From positions 434,001 through 498,000 of the forward strand of contig NZ_JAJMOY010000004.1 of assembly GCF_020991415.1 (NCBI RefSeq): a DNA stretch of 64,000 nt. Direction: 5' to 3'. Of the stretch, positions 41,907 through 51,126 are shown one piece after another. Position 1 is the first letter of the stretch; each line of letters begins with the position of its first letter. The translations under genes were made by a program, and so were the position numbers. The DNA is from Flavobacterium sp. ENC (GTDB lineage: Bacteria; Bacteroidota; Bacteroidia; Flavobacteriales; Flavobacteriaceae). The notes beneath the pieces were generated by a model. The model saw only the letters and a program-made list of their open reading frames with translations, was not told the origin of the DNA and searched no databases.

Positions 41907-42653
41907 ATGAAGATTAGCGGTTTGGTTATTACTTTTAATGAAGAGAAAAACATTGGTAAATGTATTGATGCTTTGCAAAAAGTTTGCGATGAAGTCATTA
42001 TCGTAGATTCGTTCAGTAAAGACCGCACGGTTGAGATTGCCAGGAAAAAAGGGGCTATAGTAGTAGAACAGTCTTTTTTAGGAGACGGTCCACAGCGTAC
42101 GCACGGTTTGCCTTATTGTAAAAACGACTGGATCCTGAATCTTGATGCAGATGAATTTCTGGATAAAGATGCCGAGGAATTTATACTGAAACAAAAATAT
42201 TTAGAAGGCAATTACGATGCTTTCAGCTTCAGGGTTAAAAATTTTTTAGGAAATAAACTTATCGATTTTTCGGGCTGGTATCCGGACCATAAAGTTCGTT
42301 TTTTTAACAAGCAAACAGCAAGACCTTCAGATTCTATAGTGCACCAGAAAATCATAACGCAAAACGAGAAAAAAGTAGCGGTACATATCCTACATTACGG
42401 CTGGGATTCCTTAGATCAGATTATTGCGAAGAAAAATCAATATTCAGGCTGGCATGCACAACAATTGTTTGATCAGGGAAAAAGGATTAATGCTTTCAAA
42501 CCCGTTCTGAATGGTACAGTAGCTTTTATTCGCTGCTACTTTTTTAAGAAAGGAATATTCAATGGTATCGATGGATTGTCCATTGCAATGATTCAGAGCT
42601 TTTTTTCGTATATGAAATATGCGAAGCTGTTAAAGCTTCAGAAAAAACAATAA
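41907..42653 (+). CDS. Family 2 glycosyltransferase, LPS-core type
   Basis: 248 residues. Start MKISGLVITFNEEKNIGKCI, then VDSFSKDRT and LNLDADEFLD (D-x-D), then FSGWYPDHKVRFFN. Same WaaE-like subfamily as the protein at 39912 but on the other strand and not closely similar, so the two probably act on different core positions. It ends at a shared bidirectional terminator. Confidence 0.85.
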   Translation: MKISGLVITFNEEKNIGKCIDALQKVCDEVIIVDSFSKDRTVEIARKKGAIVVEQSFLGDGPQRTHGLPYCKNDWILNLDADEFLDKDAEEFILKQKYLEGNYDAFSFRVKNFLGNKLIDFSGWYPDHKVRFFNKQTARPSDSIVHQKIITQNEKKVAVHILHYGWDSLDQIIAKKNQYSGWHAQQLFDQGKRINAFKPVLNGTVAFIRCYFFKKGIFNGIDGLSIAMIQSFFSYMKYAKLLKLQKKQ

Positions 42654-42672
42654 AAGTAAATAAATTTCAAAT

Positions 42673-42720
42673 AAAAAATTCCAAATCCCAATTGATACTG
42701 ATTGGAATTTGGAATTTTTT
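42673..42720. terminator. Bidirectional terminator between the GT2 and dapD genes
   Basis: AAAAAATTCCAAATCCCAAT and ATTGGAATTTGGAATTTTTT are near-perfect inverted repeats with one mismatch around an eight-base loop; A- and T-runs lie on both ends. The word AATTCCAAAT is also a repeat unit at 28142-28290. Confidence 0.8.
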
Positions 42721-42739
42721 TTATTGGAATTTTTTAAAC

Positions 42740-43555
42740 CTAGACCGCTACATCGTATTCACGAAGCGCATTATTCAGTGAAGTTTTTAAATCTGTAGAA
42801 GGTTTACGTGTACCAATGATCAGTGCACAAGGAACCTGAAATTCTCCGGCAGCAAATTTCTTAGTATAACTTCCCGGAATTACCACAGAACGTGCAGGAA
42901 CATAACCTTTCATTTCAACAGGTTCGTCACCCGTAACATCTATAATTTTAGTAGAGGCAGTAAGACATACATTGGCTCCAAGAACTGCTTCCTTACCAAC
43001 GTGAACACCCTCAACAACAATACAACGGGAACCCACAAAAGCACCGTCTTCAATAATTACCGGAGCAGCCTGTAATGGCTCTAAAACCCCGCCAATACCA
43101 ACACCACCACTTAAGTGAACATTTTTACCAATTTGCGCACAACTACCTACAGTAGCCCAGGTATCTACCATCGTTCCTTCATCAACATAAGCTCCGATGT
43201 TTACATAACTTGGCATTAAAATAACACCGCTTGAAATGTAAGCCCCGTAACGTGCCACAGCATTAGGTACTACACGAATTCCTTTTTCAGCGTAACCTCT
43301 TTTTAGTAACATTTTATCATGATATTCGAAAATACCGGATTCCAACGTTTCCATTTTTTGAATTGGGAAATACATGACAACTGCTTTTTTTACCCATTCG
43401 TTTACCTGCCATCCCTCGCCAACCGGCTCAGCAACACGTAATTTTCCTGCGTCTAATAATTCTATAACTTCTCTGATAGCATCAGTGGTAGTAGTTTCCT
43501 GTAATAAAGCTCTGTTTTCCCAAGCTTGTTCAATGATCGTCTGTAAAGAATTCAT
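42740..43555 (-). CDS. dapD: 2,3,4,5-tetrahydropyridine-2,6-dicarboxylate N-succinyltransferase
   Basis: 271 residues from the ATG at 43555, exactly the usual length. N-terminal helices (MNSLQTIIEQAWENR), then a left-handed beta-helix with hexapeptide repeats (GVILMPSYVNIGAYVDEGTM) and the C-terminal VPCALIIG. It succinylates tetrahydrodipicolinate in the lysine and meso-diaminopimelate pathway. The open frame extends far upstream of 43555, but the promoter at 43572-43601 rules it out. Confidence 0.95.
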   Translation of the reverse strand: MNSLQTIIEQAWENRALLQETTTTDAIREVIELLDAGKLRVAEPVGEGWQVNEWVKKAVVMYFPIQKMETLESGIFEYHDKMLLKRGYAEKGIRVVPNAVARYGAYISSGVILMPSYVNIGAYVDEGTMVDTWATVGSCAQIGKNVHLSGGVGIGGVLEPLQAAPVIIEDGAFVGSRCIVVEGVHVGKEAVLGANVCLTASTKIIDVTGDEPVEMKGYVPARSVVIPGSYTKKFAAGEFQVPCALIIGTRKPSTDLKTSLNNALREYDVAV

Positions 43556-43571
43556 AAGTTTTAATTTTTTG

Positions 43572-43601
43572 CAAAGATAGCGTATTTGGCCAAAAGCCAA
43601 A
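43572..43601 (-). promoter_or_regulatory. dapD promoter
   Basis: Minus strand: TTTG at 43598-43601, an 18-bp spacer and TATCTTTG at 43572-43579. The leader is about 16 nt. A good match to both boxes. Confidence 0.7.
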
Positions 43602-43848
43602 AAGTTAAACCCTTTGAAAATGTTACAGGCATAACATTTTGTTTTTAATTTGATAAATAAAATTTTGTTGATAGCAATGCCAGTCAATCCGACATATGAT
43701 AGATGTTTTTTAGCTGACGAAATATGATAAAAGTCAGATTTTGAGTTTTTACTTCTCATTAGTTTTGCGCCATAATTCGAAAGTATTACAATCGGAATTA
43801 TCAAATACCAAGTACCAGTCCAAAATAAACAAATTAATCTGCTAAGAT

Positions 43849-44469
43849 ATGAATCAGGAAAATCAGCTTCAGGGTCGAACCATTATTGATAAGGAAGTCT
43901 CGTGGGATAAAACCCAGGTTATTATGAGTAAAACAAATGCCTTTGGTATTATTGAATATGCAAACGAGGTCTTTATAGATGTTTGCGGATACGAAGACTA
44001 CGAGCTTATGGGACAGCCCCATAATATTATCAGGCATCCCGATATGCCAAAAGTAATTTTTAAGGTGCTTTGGGAAAATCTGAAGGCAGGTAAAAACTTT
44101 CATGCCATTGTAAAAAACCTGGCGAAATCAGGAAGATATTATTGGGTAATTACGGATTTTGAAATTGCCAAAGATGAAAATGGTGTCATCGTAAATTATT
44201 TCGGAAGAAGACAGGCAGTTCCTCAGGAGGTTGTCGCACTGCACATTGAGCCTTTGTATAAAAAATTATTGCAGATTGAAGCCGCAAGCGGAGTAGAATT
44301 TAGTGAAAAATACCTGATTGGTTTCTTAGAAGAAAAGAAAAGAACTTATATTGAATATATCAAAGAATTGATCTTGGAACATGAAAAAACACAATCAAAA
44401 TCTGCTCATCACGAAGAAGTGGAAGAGGAAGACGAGAGAGGTTTTTTTGGTCGTTTATTTGGTAGATAA
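43849..44469 (+). CDS. PAS-domain protein of the aerotaxis (Aer) type, without output domain
   Basis: 206 residues. A PAS domain at about 20-130 with the Aer-like phrase GIIEYANEVF, a GQPHNIIRHPDMPK loop and a YYWVITDFE strand pair. A flavin or haem would bind in such domains. The rest is a charged helix with an acidic cluster (HHEEVEEEDERG) and no kinase, chemoreceptor or cyclase part, so it may act by protein contact. It has its own terminator downstream. The 293-bp gap before it holds only the dapD promoter and leader. Confidence 0.78.
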   Translation: MNQENQLQGRTIIDKEVSWDKTQVIMSKTNAFGIIEYANEVFIDVCGYEDYELMGQPHNIIRHPDMPKVIFKVLWENLKAGKNFHAIVKNLAKSGRYYWVITDFEIAKDENGVIVNYFGRRQAVPQEVVALHIEPLYKKLLQIEAASGVEFSEKYLIGFLEEKKRTYIEYIKELILEHEKTQSKSAHHEEVEEEDERGFFGRLFGR

Positions 44470-44501
44470 TCCCGCTTTTTTTTAGGTTTTAAATATTGGG
44501 G

Positions 44502-44537
44502 AAATCCGTTTTGAGAAATCAAAGCGGATTTTTTTTG
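44502..44537 (+). terminator. Terminator after the PAS gene
   Basis: AAATCCG/CGGATTT stem extended by U-A and U-G pairs, then nine T. Confidence 0.7.
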
Positions 44538-44579
44538 CAAAATGAAATATTTCTTTTCACGTTTGTGCATTTTCCTTTC

Positions 44580-44587
44580 TATCTTTG
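44580..44587 (+). promoter_or_regulatory. -7 element of ruvX
   Basis: TATCTTTG, 14 bases before the ATG at 44602. Upstream TTTG at 44562 is too close (14 bp) for the usual spacing. Confidence 0.4.
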
Positions 44588-44601
44588 ATAAAAATTACAA
44601 A

Positions 44602-45018
44602 ATGCCAAGAATCCTATCTATAGATTACGGACAAAAACGTACCGGAATTGCCGTTACCGACGAAATGCAGATTATAGCTTCAGGGTTGACAACGGTTCCG
44701 ACAAACACTTTAATAGACTTTCTGAAAGACTATTTTTCAAAAGAAAAAGTCGAAGCCGTATTAATTGGCGAACCTAAGCAAATGAACGGGCTTCCGTCCG
44801 AAAGTGCCTCGATAGTCAAAGGTTTTGTGACCCATTTTTCGAATATTTTTCCGGAGATGAAAGTCGTTCGCGTCGATGAACGATTTACTTCAAAAATGGC
44901 GTTTCAGACGATGATAGATAGTGGATTAAGTAAAAAACAGCGCCAGAATAAAGGCCTGATTGATGAAATTTCGGCTACCATTATGCTCCAGGACTATCTT
45001 TCTTCGAAACGGTTTTAA
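44602..45018 (+). CDS. ruvX: Holliday junction resolvase-like RNase H fold protein RuvX (YqgF)
   Basis: 138 residues from ATG 44602. RNase H-like fold with D8 (SIDYGQKRTGIA), GEPKQMNG and VVRVDERFTS near 90-99, and an acidic end GLIDEISA. This is the YqgF/RuvX family, linked with maturation of 16S rRNA ends and long annotated as a Holliday junction resolvase. The family's usual length is 130-150. The frame open further upstream lacks support, because a promoter lies within it. Confidence 0.9.
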   Translation: MPRILSIDYGQKRTGIAVTDEMQIIASGLTTVPTNTLIDFLKDYFSKEKVEAVLIGEPKQMNGLPSESASIVKGFVTHFSNIFPEMKVVRVDERFTSKMAFQTMIDSGLSKKQRQNKGLIDEISATIMLQDYLSSKRF

Positions 45019-45111
45019 GTATAATTCCGTTAATTTTACTTTTTAGGAAAAAATTATAATTTTCTAACTTTTATCATGTAAAAATTAGTTTTTTTTTGCG
45101 TTTGAAAAAAG

Positions 45112-45119
45112 TACCTTTG
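45112..45119 (+). promoter_or_regulatory. -7 element of mqo
   Basis: TACCTTTG, 23 bases before the ATG at 45143. A T-rich stretch occupies the -33 position. Confidence 0.5.
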
Positions 45120-45142
45120 CACTTTAAAAACAAATTACTGTT

Positions 45143-46639
45143 ATGCCTGACAATACAATACGTTCCAATAGTGAAGTAGTGCTTATTGGAGCTGGAATTA
45201 TGAGTGCAACTCTCGGATTAATTTTGAAGGAGTTACAACCCGATATTAAAATTGAAATTTACGAAAGATTAGATGTTGCAGCAGCCGAAAGCTCTGATGC
45301 CTGGAACAATGCAGGAACGGGACACTCGGCCTTTTGTGAGTTAAATTATACTCCCGAAAAGGCTGATGGAAGTATTGATCCTAAAAAAGCAATCAGTATA
45401 GCAGAATCATTTGAAGTTTCCCGTCAGTTTTGGTCGTACTTAGTGCAGCAAAATAAAGTTCCGTCTCCGGAAAATTTCATTAAAAGCGTTCCCCATATGA
45501 GTTTTGTCTGGGGAGATAAAAACGTAGAATACCTAAAAACGCGTTTTGAAGCTTTACAAAGCAATCCGATTTTTGCTCAAATGTCTTTCAGTACAGATTT
45601 TGAACAATTAAAACAATGGATGCCGCTTGTAATGGAAGGCAGGGAAAACAATGAAAAATTAGCCGCCACACACATGCCCATCGGTACCGATGTAAATTTT
45701 GGTGCACTGACCAGAAGCATGTTTAATTATCTGGAAAAACTGGATGGGGTGTCTTTATATTTTAATCACGAGGTTAAAAAATTAAATCAGCGCGAAGATA
45801 AATCATGGAGAATTAAAATTACCGATTTGTCTACAGGCCAAAAAAGAAAAGCCTATACCAAATTCGTCTTTATCGGAGCAGGAGGTGGTTCATTGCCATT
45901 GCTGGAAAAAGCAAATGTTCCCGAAGGAAATGGTTACGGCGGTTTCCCAGTAAGCGGGCAATGGTTAAAATGTACCAATCCCGAAGTAATTGCAAAGCAT
46001 CAGGCAAAAGTATACGGGAAAGCGAGTGTAGGAGCACCTCCAATGTCTGTTCCTCACATAGATACACGCGTAATTGATGGCGAAAAAGCACTTCTTTTCG
46101 GACCTTTCGCAGGATTTTCGACACGTTTCCTGAAAAACGGATCCTACCTTGATTTGCCATTATCCATAAAAGCAAATAATTTAATTCCGATGTTATCAGC
46201 GGGATTCCATAATATACCGCTGACGAAATATTTAATTGAGCAGGTGCGTCAGTCCCCAAAAGACAGAATGACAGCACTTCGTGAATATTTGCCAACAGCA
46301 CGTTCCAAAGACTGGAAACTGGAAAGAGCCGGACAACGTGTTCAGGTGATCAAAAAAGATGAAAAAGAAGGTGGGGTTTTAGAATTTGGAACGGAAGTAA
46401 TCAATACCCATGACGGAACTTTAGCGGTTTTGTTAGGAGCTTCCCCGGGAGCCTCAACAGCAGTTTCCATTATGATAGATTTAGTGAGCAGATGTTTTAC
46501 AAATCAAATGAAAACACCGGAATGGGAAGCGAAAATGAAAAATATGGTTCCTTCTTACGGAAAAACCCTTAACGACAATCCGGAGCTGTTAGCAGCAACC
46601 AGAAAACATACTGCTGAAGTTTTAAAACTTACTAATTAG
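45143..46639 (+). CDS. mqo: Malate:quinone oxidoreductase
   Basis: 498 residues. N-terminal FAD motif LIGAGIMSATLG (13-24), the Mqo phrase WNNAGTGHSAFCELNY and the C-terminal GASPGASTAVSIM. It oxidises malate to oxaloacetate and passes the electrons to menaquinone, a membrane-bound TCA cycle step. Full length for the family. It is a single gene that ends at the shared hairpin at 46664. Confidence 0.95.
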   Translation: MPDNTIRSNSEVVLIGAGIMSATLGLILKELQPDIKIEIYERLDVAAAESSDAWNNAGTGHSAFCELNYTPEKADGSIDPKKAISIAESFEVSRQFWSYLVQQNKVPSPENFIKSVPHMSFVWGDKNVEYLKTRFEALQSNPIFAQMSFSTDFEQLKQWMPLVMEGRENNEKLAATHMPIGTDVNFGALTRSMFNYLEKLDGVSLYFNHEVKKLNQREDKSWRIKITDLSTGQKRKAYTKFVFIGAGGGSLPLLEKANVPEGNGYGGFPVSGQWLKCTNPEVIAKHQAKVYGKASVGAPPMSVPHIDTRVIDGEKALLFGPFAGFSTRFLKNGSYLDLPLSIKANNLIPMLSAGFHNIPLTKYLIEQVRQSPKDRMTALREYLPTARSKDWKLERAGQRVQVIKKDEKEGGVLEFGTEVINTHDGTLAVLLGASPGASTAVSIMIDLVSRCFTNQMKTPEWEAKMKNMVPSYGKTLNDNPELLAATRKHTAEVLKLTN

Positions 46640-46663
46640 ATTCAGATCTTAATAAATGAAATA

Positions 46664-46695
46664 AACAAATCCAGATGAATTAATCTGGATTTGTT
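46664..46695. terminator. Bidirectional hairpin overlapping the end of the FUSC gene
   Basis: Perfect 12-bp stem AACAAATCCAGA/TCTGGATTTGTT with an eight-base loop. The stem includes the stop and last codons of the minus-strand gene (stop at 46680-46682). Confidence 0.75.
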
Positions 46696-48902
46696 GCTTT
46701 TAGTTCTTTCGTGATTTTCAATATTTTTTCTGCCAGGTTACTCATCCAGATCAGTTGTTCAATAACCATCTGGGCTTCCTGCATCTTCGCCTGACGGGTT
46801 TCTTTATCGAGTTCGTCATCTGTTGCCAGACGAGTGAAATTAATACGTTTCAGCTCTTCAAACTGCAAGGTTACATCTTCCTTATCAAAAAAAGTATCGG
46901 TTAAAATCGTTTCGTTTTTTAAAACTGAAATCGAATGGTCTAAATTCAATAAGATCGTTTTTATAATATAATTGAATGATTCCGACGCAGAAGTTGTCTG
47001 ATGCGACTGAATATAAGTTGACAAGGAAGCCAGGGCGGAAAGCAGTGAATGATTCAGAACAACCAGTTTATTGACAAGGGGAAGGGTTTTCTGTTTTGAT
47101 TTCGGTTCCTGCATCATACGCTGAAAAGAAGTCATGAGATTGCCAATTTCCACAAAGGCATTCTTTCTCGATAAACGGTAAGAAGTTGGTGTCTCTCCTT
47201 TTTTATTATAGAAATCGGCAATTTCCTTCAGATAATTTCTGTTGGCCCGAATCGAATTTTCAATATGTATAGGAGTATTTATGAATTCCCAGGCAGGCCA
47301 TAAAAACTGATTGGCAATAAAGGCAAGAATAGCTCCCGTCAGCGAATCCAGTATTCTGAACTGAATTACTTCTACTACATTCGGAGTCAGGATTCCGTAA
47401 ATAAAAACCACATACATTGTGACGAACGTGGCACTTATTTTATAATTAATCTGTGTAAAAGAGATACCAAGCAGCATGCAGACAATAGAAAAGATACTCA
47501 GGGCGACATGGTTCTGAACCAGTGATACAATTCCGAATGCAAGCAAACCGCCTAAGACAGTTCCGAAAATTCTGTTATAAGAGCGTTCTTTTGTCAGTCC
47601 GTATCCCGGTCGCATGATGACAACGATGGTTAGTAAAATGCAGTATACATTCTGGAAAGGAAGAAATTTTCCAATAAAAAAACCAATCAGAATCGTAATC
47701 GTCAATCGAAGGGAATGCCTGAAAATAGAAGAAGAAAAACTCATATTCTCAATAAGGGTGCGGAACGGATAATATTGTGGGGTCAGAAATTTTTCCAGCT
47801 CTTTATCCTTGTCCTTTAGTTTATAAGATTGCATGGCAAGCGAAAAAGCCCTTTGGATAATCTTAATTTTCCCGACCTGGTTTTTAGCATACTTCAGCAT
47901 ATTCGTCAACATCAGTACACCTTCCCCGGCTTCCTCTTTTCCTAATTTTTTTTCATAGTCAAAAATGGCAAATTCAAGAGCATCTATTTCATTTTTCAGG
48001 TCATTTTTGTCTACATAAGCAGCAATATGATTGACGTTTTTAGAAAGTTTTTTTAAGGTCGAAGCCAGTTTATAGGCAACATTCTGATAGGTTCTCAAAA
48101 CTTCGGGATGTTTGTCAAATTTCTCAAGTAGTCTGTTATGGTCAAACGACGTATATAACGCCAGTTCCTGAATTTCAATCAAAGTAATAAAGACAAGCAG
48201 CATTTTTCGATTCTGGCTTGTGGCGGCAGAAGTATTCTGGTTGCCAATTAAAACCTTTCTCAGGTCCTCATTGATTAGGTTTAACTCTACCTGAAGGGCC
48301 AGTTGTTTTTCCGTTATCTTTTCGCGATTGGCCTCGGGGCTCCATAAATCGCCTCTTAATTTTAAATATTTGGCTGTTAATTTTATGCCTTCCGCAATTT
48401 GTAATTCAACATATTTATAAGGTTGTACAAAATGGAACACAAGTGATACAATCAGATATAAAATACCGCCAACAAAGATAAAACCGGAATATTCAACAGC
48501 ATCCCAGCCTTCATGTAAATGACCAAAAGATAATGAAATAGAAAGCAAAGCAGAAAATGATACTAAAGTGGCGCGCTGCCCATAAACAGAAATCATACAG
48601 CATAAAAACAGCAGTAATCCTAAAAACGGATAAAACAAGAATGGAAAAGGATAAGCAAGATTCACCAGTAAATTAACTCCCGAAACAATCAGTGATGCCA
48701 CAACAAGACCTTTGATTTTATGCACTAAAGTGCTCGGAATATCACTCGGATACGTATAGAAAGCACCTAAAGCAATCGTAAATCCAATTTCAAAATGTCC
48801 CAGAAAGTTTAAAATTATAACAGGAACAACTGAAGCAATCGTTACTTTTGAGGCATTAAAAAAAGAGGTACTATTAGTAAATTTAGCGACACGATCAAAC
48901 AT
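46680..48902 (-). CDS. FUSC-family membrane protein, YccS/YhfK-like
   Basis: 740 residues. Two sets of membrane helices (about 18-150 and 395-520), each followed by long soluble helical regions (about 150-390 and 525-740), the arrangement of the YccS/YhfK group and of aromatic-acid exporters. The motif RPGYGLTKERSYNRIFGTVLG around 440 fits the FUSC signature. The transport substrate is unknown. Divergent from the def gene. Confidence 0.85.
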   Translation of the reverse strand: MFDRVAKFTNSTSFFNASKVTIASVVPVIILNFLGHFEIGFTIALGAFYTYPSDIPSTLVHKIKGLVVASLIVSGVNLLVNLAYPFPFLFYPFLGLLLFLCCMISVYGQRATLVSFSALLSISLSFGHLHEGWDAVEYSGFIFVGGILYLIVSLVFHFVQPYKYVELQIAEGIKLTAKYLKLRGDLWSPEANREKITEKQLALQVELNLINEDLRKVLIGNQNTSAATSQNRKMLLVFITLIEIQELALYTSFDHNRLLEKFDKHPEVLRTYQNVAYKLASTLKKLSKNVNHIAAYVDKNDLKNEIDALEFAIFDYEKKLGKEEAGEGVLMLTNMLKYAKNQVGKIKIIQRAFSLAMQSYKLKDKDKELEKFLTPQYYPFRTLIENMSFSSSIFRHSLRLTITILIGFFIGKFLPFQNVYCILLTIVVIMRPGYGLTKERSYNRIFGTVLGGLLAFGIVSLVQNHVALSIFSIVCMLLGISFTQINYKISATFVTMYVVFIYGILTPNVVEVIQFRILDSLTGAILAFIANQFLWPAWEFINTPIHIENSIRANRNYLKEIADFYNKKGETPTSYRLSRKNAFVEIGNLMTSFQRMMQEPKSKQKTLPLVNKLVVLNHSLLSALASLSTYIQSHQTTSASESFNYIIKTILLNLDHSISVLKNETILTDTFFDKEDVTLQFEELKRINFTRLATDDELDKETRQAKMQEAQMVIEQLIWMSNLAEKILKITKELKATNPD

Positions 48903-49031
48903 ATAATAAGGTTTACCAGCAAAGGTAAGAATTGTACGAATTATTTTGGCACAATTATAGCTGAGTTTTTAATAAGCATGCAAAATTGATATTTATATGT
49001 TGTTTAGAATTATTCATTGACTATTTTTTAC

Positions 49032-49039
49032 TATTTTTG
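49032..49039 (+). promoter_or_regulatory. -7 element of the def operon
   Basis: TATTTTTG, with a long leader of about 60 nt to the def ATG. No good -33 box. Confidence 0.4.
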
Positions 49040-49100
49040 CCAGCTGAATTATGAGAATAAAATTCAGTGTTTTCAGTAGATAATACATAAAATAATACAA

Positions 49101-49691
49101 ATGATTTTACCAATTGTAGGATACGGTGATCCAGTTTTAAGAAAAGTGGGTGAGGCAATTACGCCGGATTATCCAAACTTAAAAGAGATATTAGCAAACA
49201 TGTATGATACCATGTACAATGCGTATGGTGTTGGTCTTGCTGCGCCACAGGTAGGGATGGCAATTCGTTTGTTCGTAATCGATACTAATCCTTTTAGTGA
49301 TGATGAAGATTTATCAGAAGAAGAACAAAATAAACTGAAAGGTTTCAAAAAAACTTTTATCAATGCCAAAATTGTTAAAGAAGAAGGTGAAGAGTGGAGT
49401 TTTAACGAAGGCTGTCTGAGTATTCCTGATGTTAGAGAAGATGTTTACAGAAAACCAACCGTTACAATTGAATATTGTGAAGAAGACTTCGTAATGAAAA
49501 CAGAAGTGTTTGATGGTTTGATAGCAAGAGTTATTCAGCACGAATACGATCATATAGAAGGCGTTTTGTTTACGGATAAAATATCTTCCTTAAAAAAGCG
49601 TTTGATTCAGAAGAAATTAAAAAATATTACCGAAGGCAAAACATTTCAGGATTACAAAATGAAATTTGCCGCGGCTAAAAAAGGGAGATAA
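49101..49691 (+). CDS. def: Peptide deformylase
   Basis: 196 residues. All three metal/active-site motifs are present: GVGLAAPQVG (43-52), EGCLS (103-107, ligand C105) and QHEYDH (146-151, ligands H147 and H151, catalytic E148). It removes the N-formyl group from new proteins with Fe2+ or another metal. The DUF5606 gene follows 61 bp later. Confidence 0.95.
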   Translation: MILPIVGYGDPVLRKVGEAITPDYPNLKEILANMYDTMYNAYGVGLAAPQVGMAIRLFVIDTNPFSDDEDLSEEEQNKLKGFKKTFINAKIVKEEGEEWSFNEGCLSIPDVREDVYRKPTVTIEYCEEDFVMKTEVFDGLIARVIQHEYDHIEGVLFTDKISSLKKRLIQKKLKNITEGKTFQDYKMKFAAAKKGR

Positions 49692-49752
49692 TATTTTTGA
49701 TAAAATAAGCCATAAAAAATAAACGAAATTCTTAATACAAATTATAATAAAC

Positions 49753-50253
49753 ATGAATTTAGAAAAAATATTAGCTGTTTCCGGGAAACCAGGTTTATAT
49801 GCTTTAAAAGTACAGACTCGTACAGGATTTGTAGCTGAATCATTAACAGATGGAAAAAAAATCACTGTAAGCTTAAAAAGTAATGTAAGTTTATTGTCTG
49901 AAATTTCAATTTATACCCAAGATGGTGAAAAACCACTGACTGAAGTAATGCAGCGCATTGCCGCTAAGGAAAACAAAGGTCAGGCGATTTCCCATAAAGA
50001 AGATAATGCAACTCTTGCTGCTTATTTTAAAGAAGTTTTGCCTGATTATGATGAAGAGAGAGTTTATCCGTCTGATATTAAAAAAGTATTAAACTGGTAC
50101 AATACACTTCAGGCAAAAGGATTAGTGACGGATCTTGCTCCGGCTCCGGCTGAAGAAAAAGAAGAAGCTCCTGTTGCAGAAGAAAAGCCAAAAAAAGCTC
50201 CTGCCGCTAAAAAAGCTCCTGCAAAAAAAGCAGCTACTAAAAAAGAAGAATAG
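49753..50253 (+). CDS. DUF5606 protein with Lys/Ala-rich tail
   Basis: 166 residues. Residues 1-120 begin MNLEKILAVSGKPGLYALKV, which I recall as the DUF5606 family of Bacteroidota, a small protein with a strand-rich N-terminus and a segment related to DNA- or RNA-binding helices. The tail (about 125-166) is low complexity: first Pro/Glu, then repeated KKAPA/KKA units, like histone H1-type tails that bind nucleic acid. Function not established. It lies between def and mazG. Confidence 0.75.
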   Translation: MNLEKILAVSGKPGLYALKVQTRTGFVAESLTDGKKITVSLKSNVSLLSEISIYTQDGEKPLTEVMQRIAAKENKGQAISHKEDNATLAAYFKEVLPDYDEERVYPSDIKKVLNWYNTLQAKGLVTDLAPAPAEEKEEAPVAEEKPKKAPAAKKAPAKKAATKKEE

Positions 50254-50355
50254 TACACTTTACATTCAAAATATAATAATCCTGTTAAGATGTTTTCTTG
50301 GCAGGATTTTTTACTTTTACAACATTCGGTCATACAACCAAAAAACATTTCAAAA

Positions 50356-51126
50356 ATGAGTAAAGAACTTCAACTTCAGGCTTTCGAAAGATTATTAATT
50401 ATTATGGATGAACTCCGTGAGCAATGCCCGTGGGATAAAAAACAGACTTTGCAAACGCTGAGACACCTTACAATTGAGGAAACCTATGAATTAGGAGATG
50501 CCATTCTGGACAATGATTTAAATGAAGTTAAAAAAGAACTTGGCGATTTATTACTGCATATCGTTTTTTATGCTAAAATAGGCAGCGAAACCAACGATTT
50601 TGATATTGCTGACGTCTGTAATGAAATTTGCGAAAAACTAATTCACCGTCATCCTCATATTTATAGTGACACGGTGGTAAAAGATGAAGAAGAAGTAAAG
50701 CAAAACTGGGAAAAACTGAAACTTAAAGAAGGAAAAAAATCGGTGCTGGAAGGAGTTCCGAGAAGTTTACCGGCTTTGGTAAAAGCGAGCAGAATTCAGG
50801 ATAAAGTAAAAGGTGTAGGTTTTGACTGGGAAGAGCCACATCAGGTTTGGGATAAGGTACAGGAAGAATTAGAAGAGTTGCAGGAAGAAGTAAAAGCAGG
50901 TGATCAGGATAAGATTGAAGCTGAATTTGGAGATGTATTGTTCTCTATGATTAATTATGCCCGATTTTTAAACGTAAACCCGGAAGATGCTTTGGAGCGT
51001 ACCAATAAAAAATTTATCAAACGTTTTCAATACCTGGAAAGTAAAGCGGGTGAACTGGGAAAACCCCTGATGGATATGACTTTAGCAGAAATGGATGTAT
51101 TTTGGAACGAAGCAAAAAAACTCTGA
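50356..51126 (+). CDS. mazG: Nucleoside triphosphate pyrophosphohydrolase MazG
   Basis: 256 residues from ATG 50356; the frame open upstream is not supported. Two MazG-type domains: CPWDKKQTLQTLRHLTIEE (about 24-42) with EE-x-x-E metal ligands, and a second helical copy with QEELEELQEEVKAG and EFGDVLFSMINYAR. It hydrolyses NTPs to NMP and pyrophosphate. It ends at the base next to the convergent fnr gene's stop, with no gap. Confidence 0.92.
   Translation: MSKELQLQAFERLLIIMDELREQCPWDKKQTLQTLRHLTIEETYELGDAILDNDLNEVKKELGDLLLHIVFYAKIGSETNDFDIADVCNEICEKLIHRHPHIYSDTVVKDEEEVKQNWEKLKLKEGKKSVLEGVPRSLPALVKASRIQDKVKGVGFDWEEPHQVWDKVQEELEELQEEVKAGDQDKIEAEFGDVLFSMINYARFLNVNPEDALERTNKKFIKRFQYLESKAGELGKPLMDMTLAEMDVFWNEAKKL

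Noticed and set aside
43556..43804. 83-residue N-terminal extension of DapD
   Set aside because: DapD has a fixed length of about 271 residues, and the promoter lies inside the extension.
45070..45083. Palindrome-like TTTTATCATGTAAAA upstream of mqo as a fourth FNR-type site
   Set aside because: Only one half resembles TGAYA, the second half does not fit, and the distance to the -7 box is not the 36.5-37.5 bp of the three good sites.
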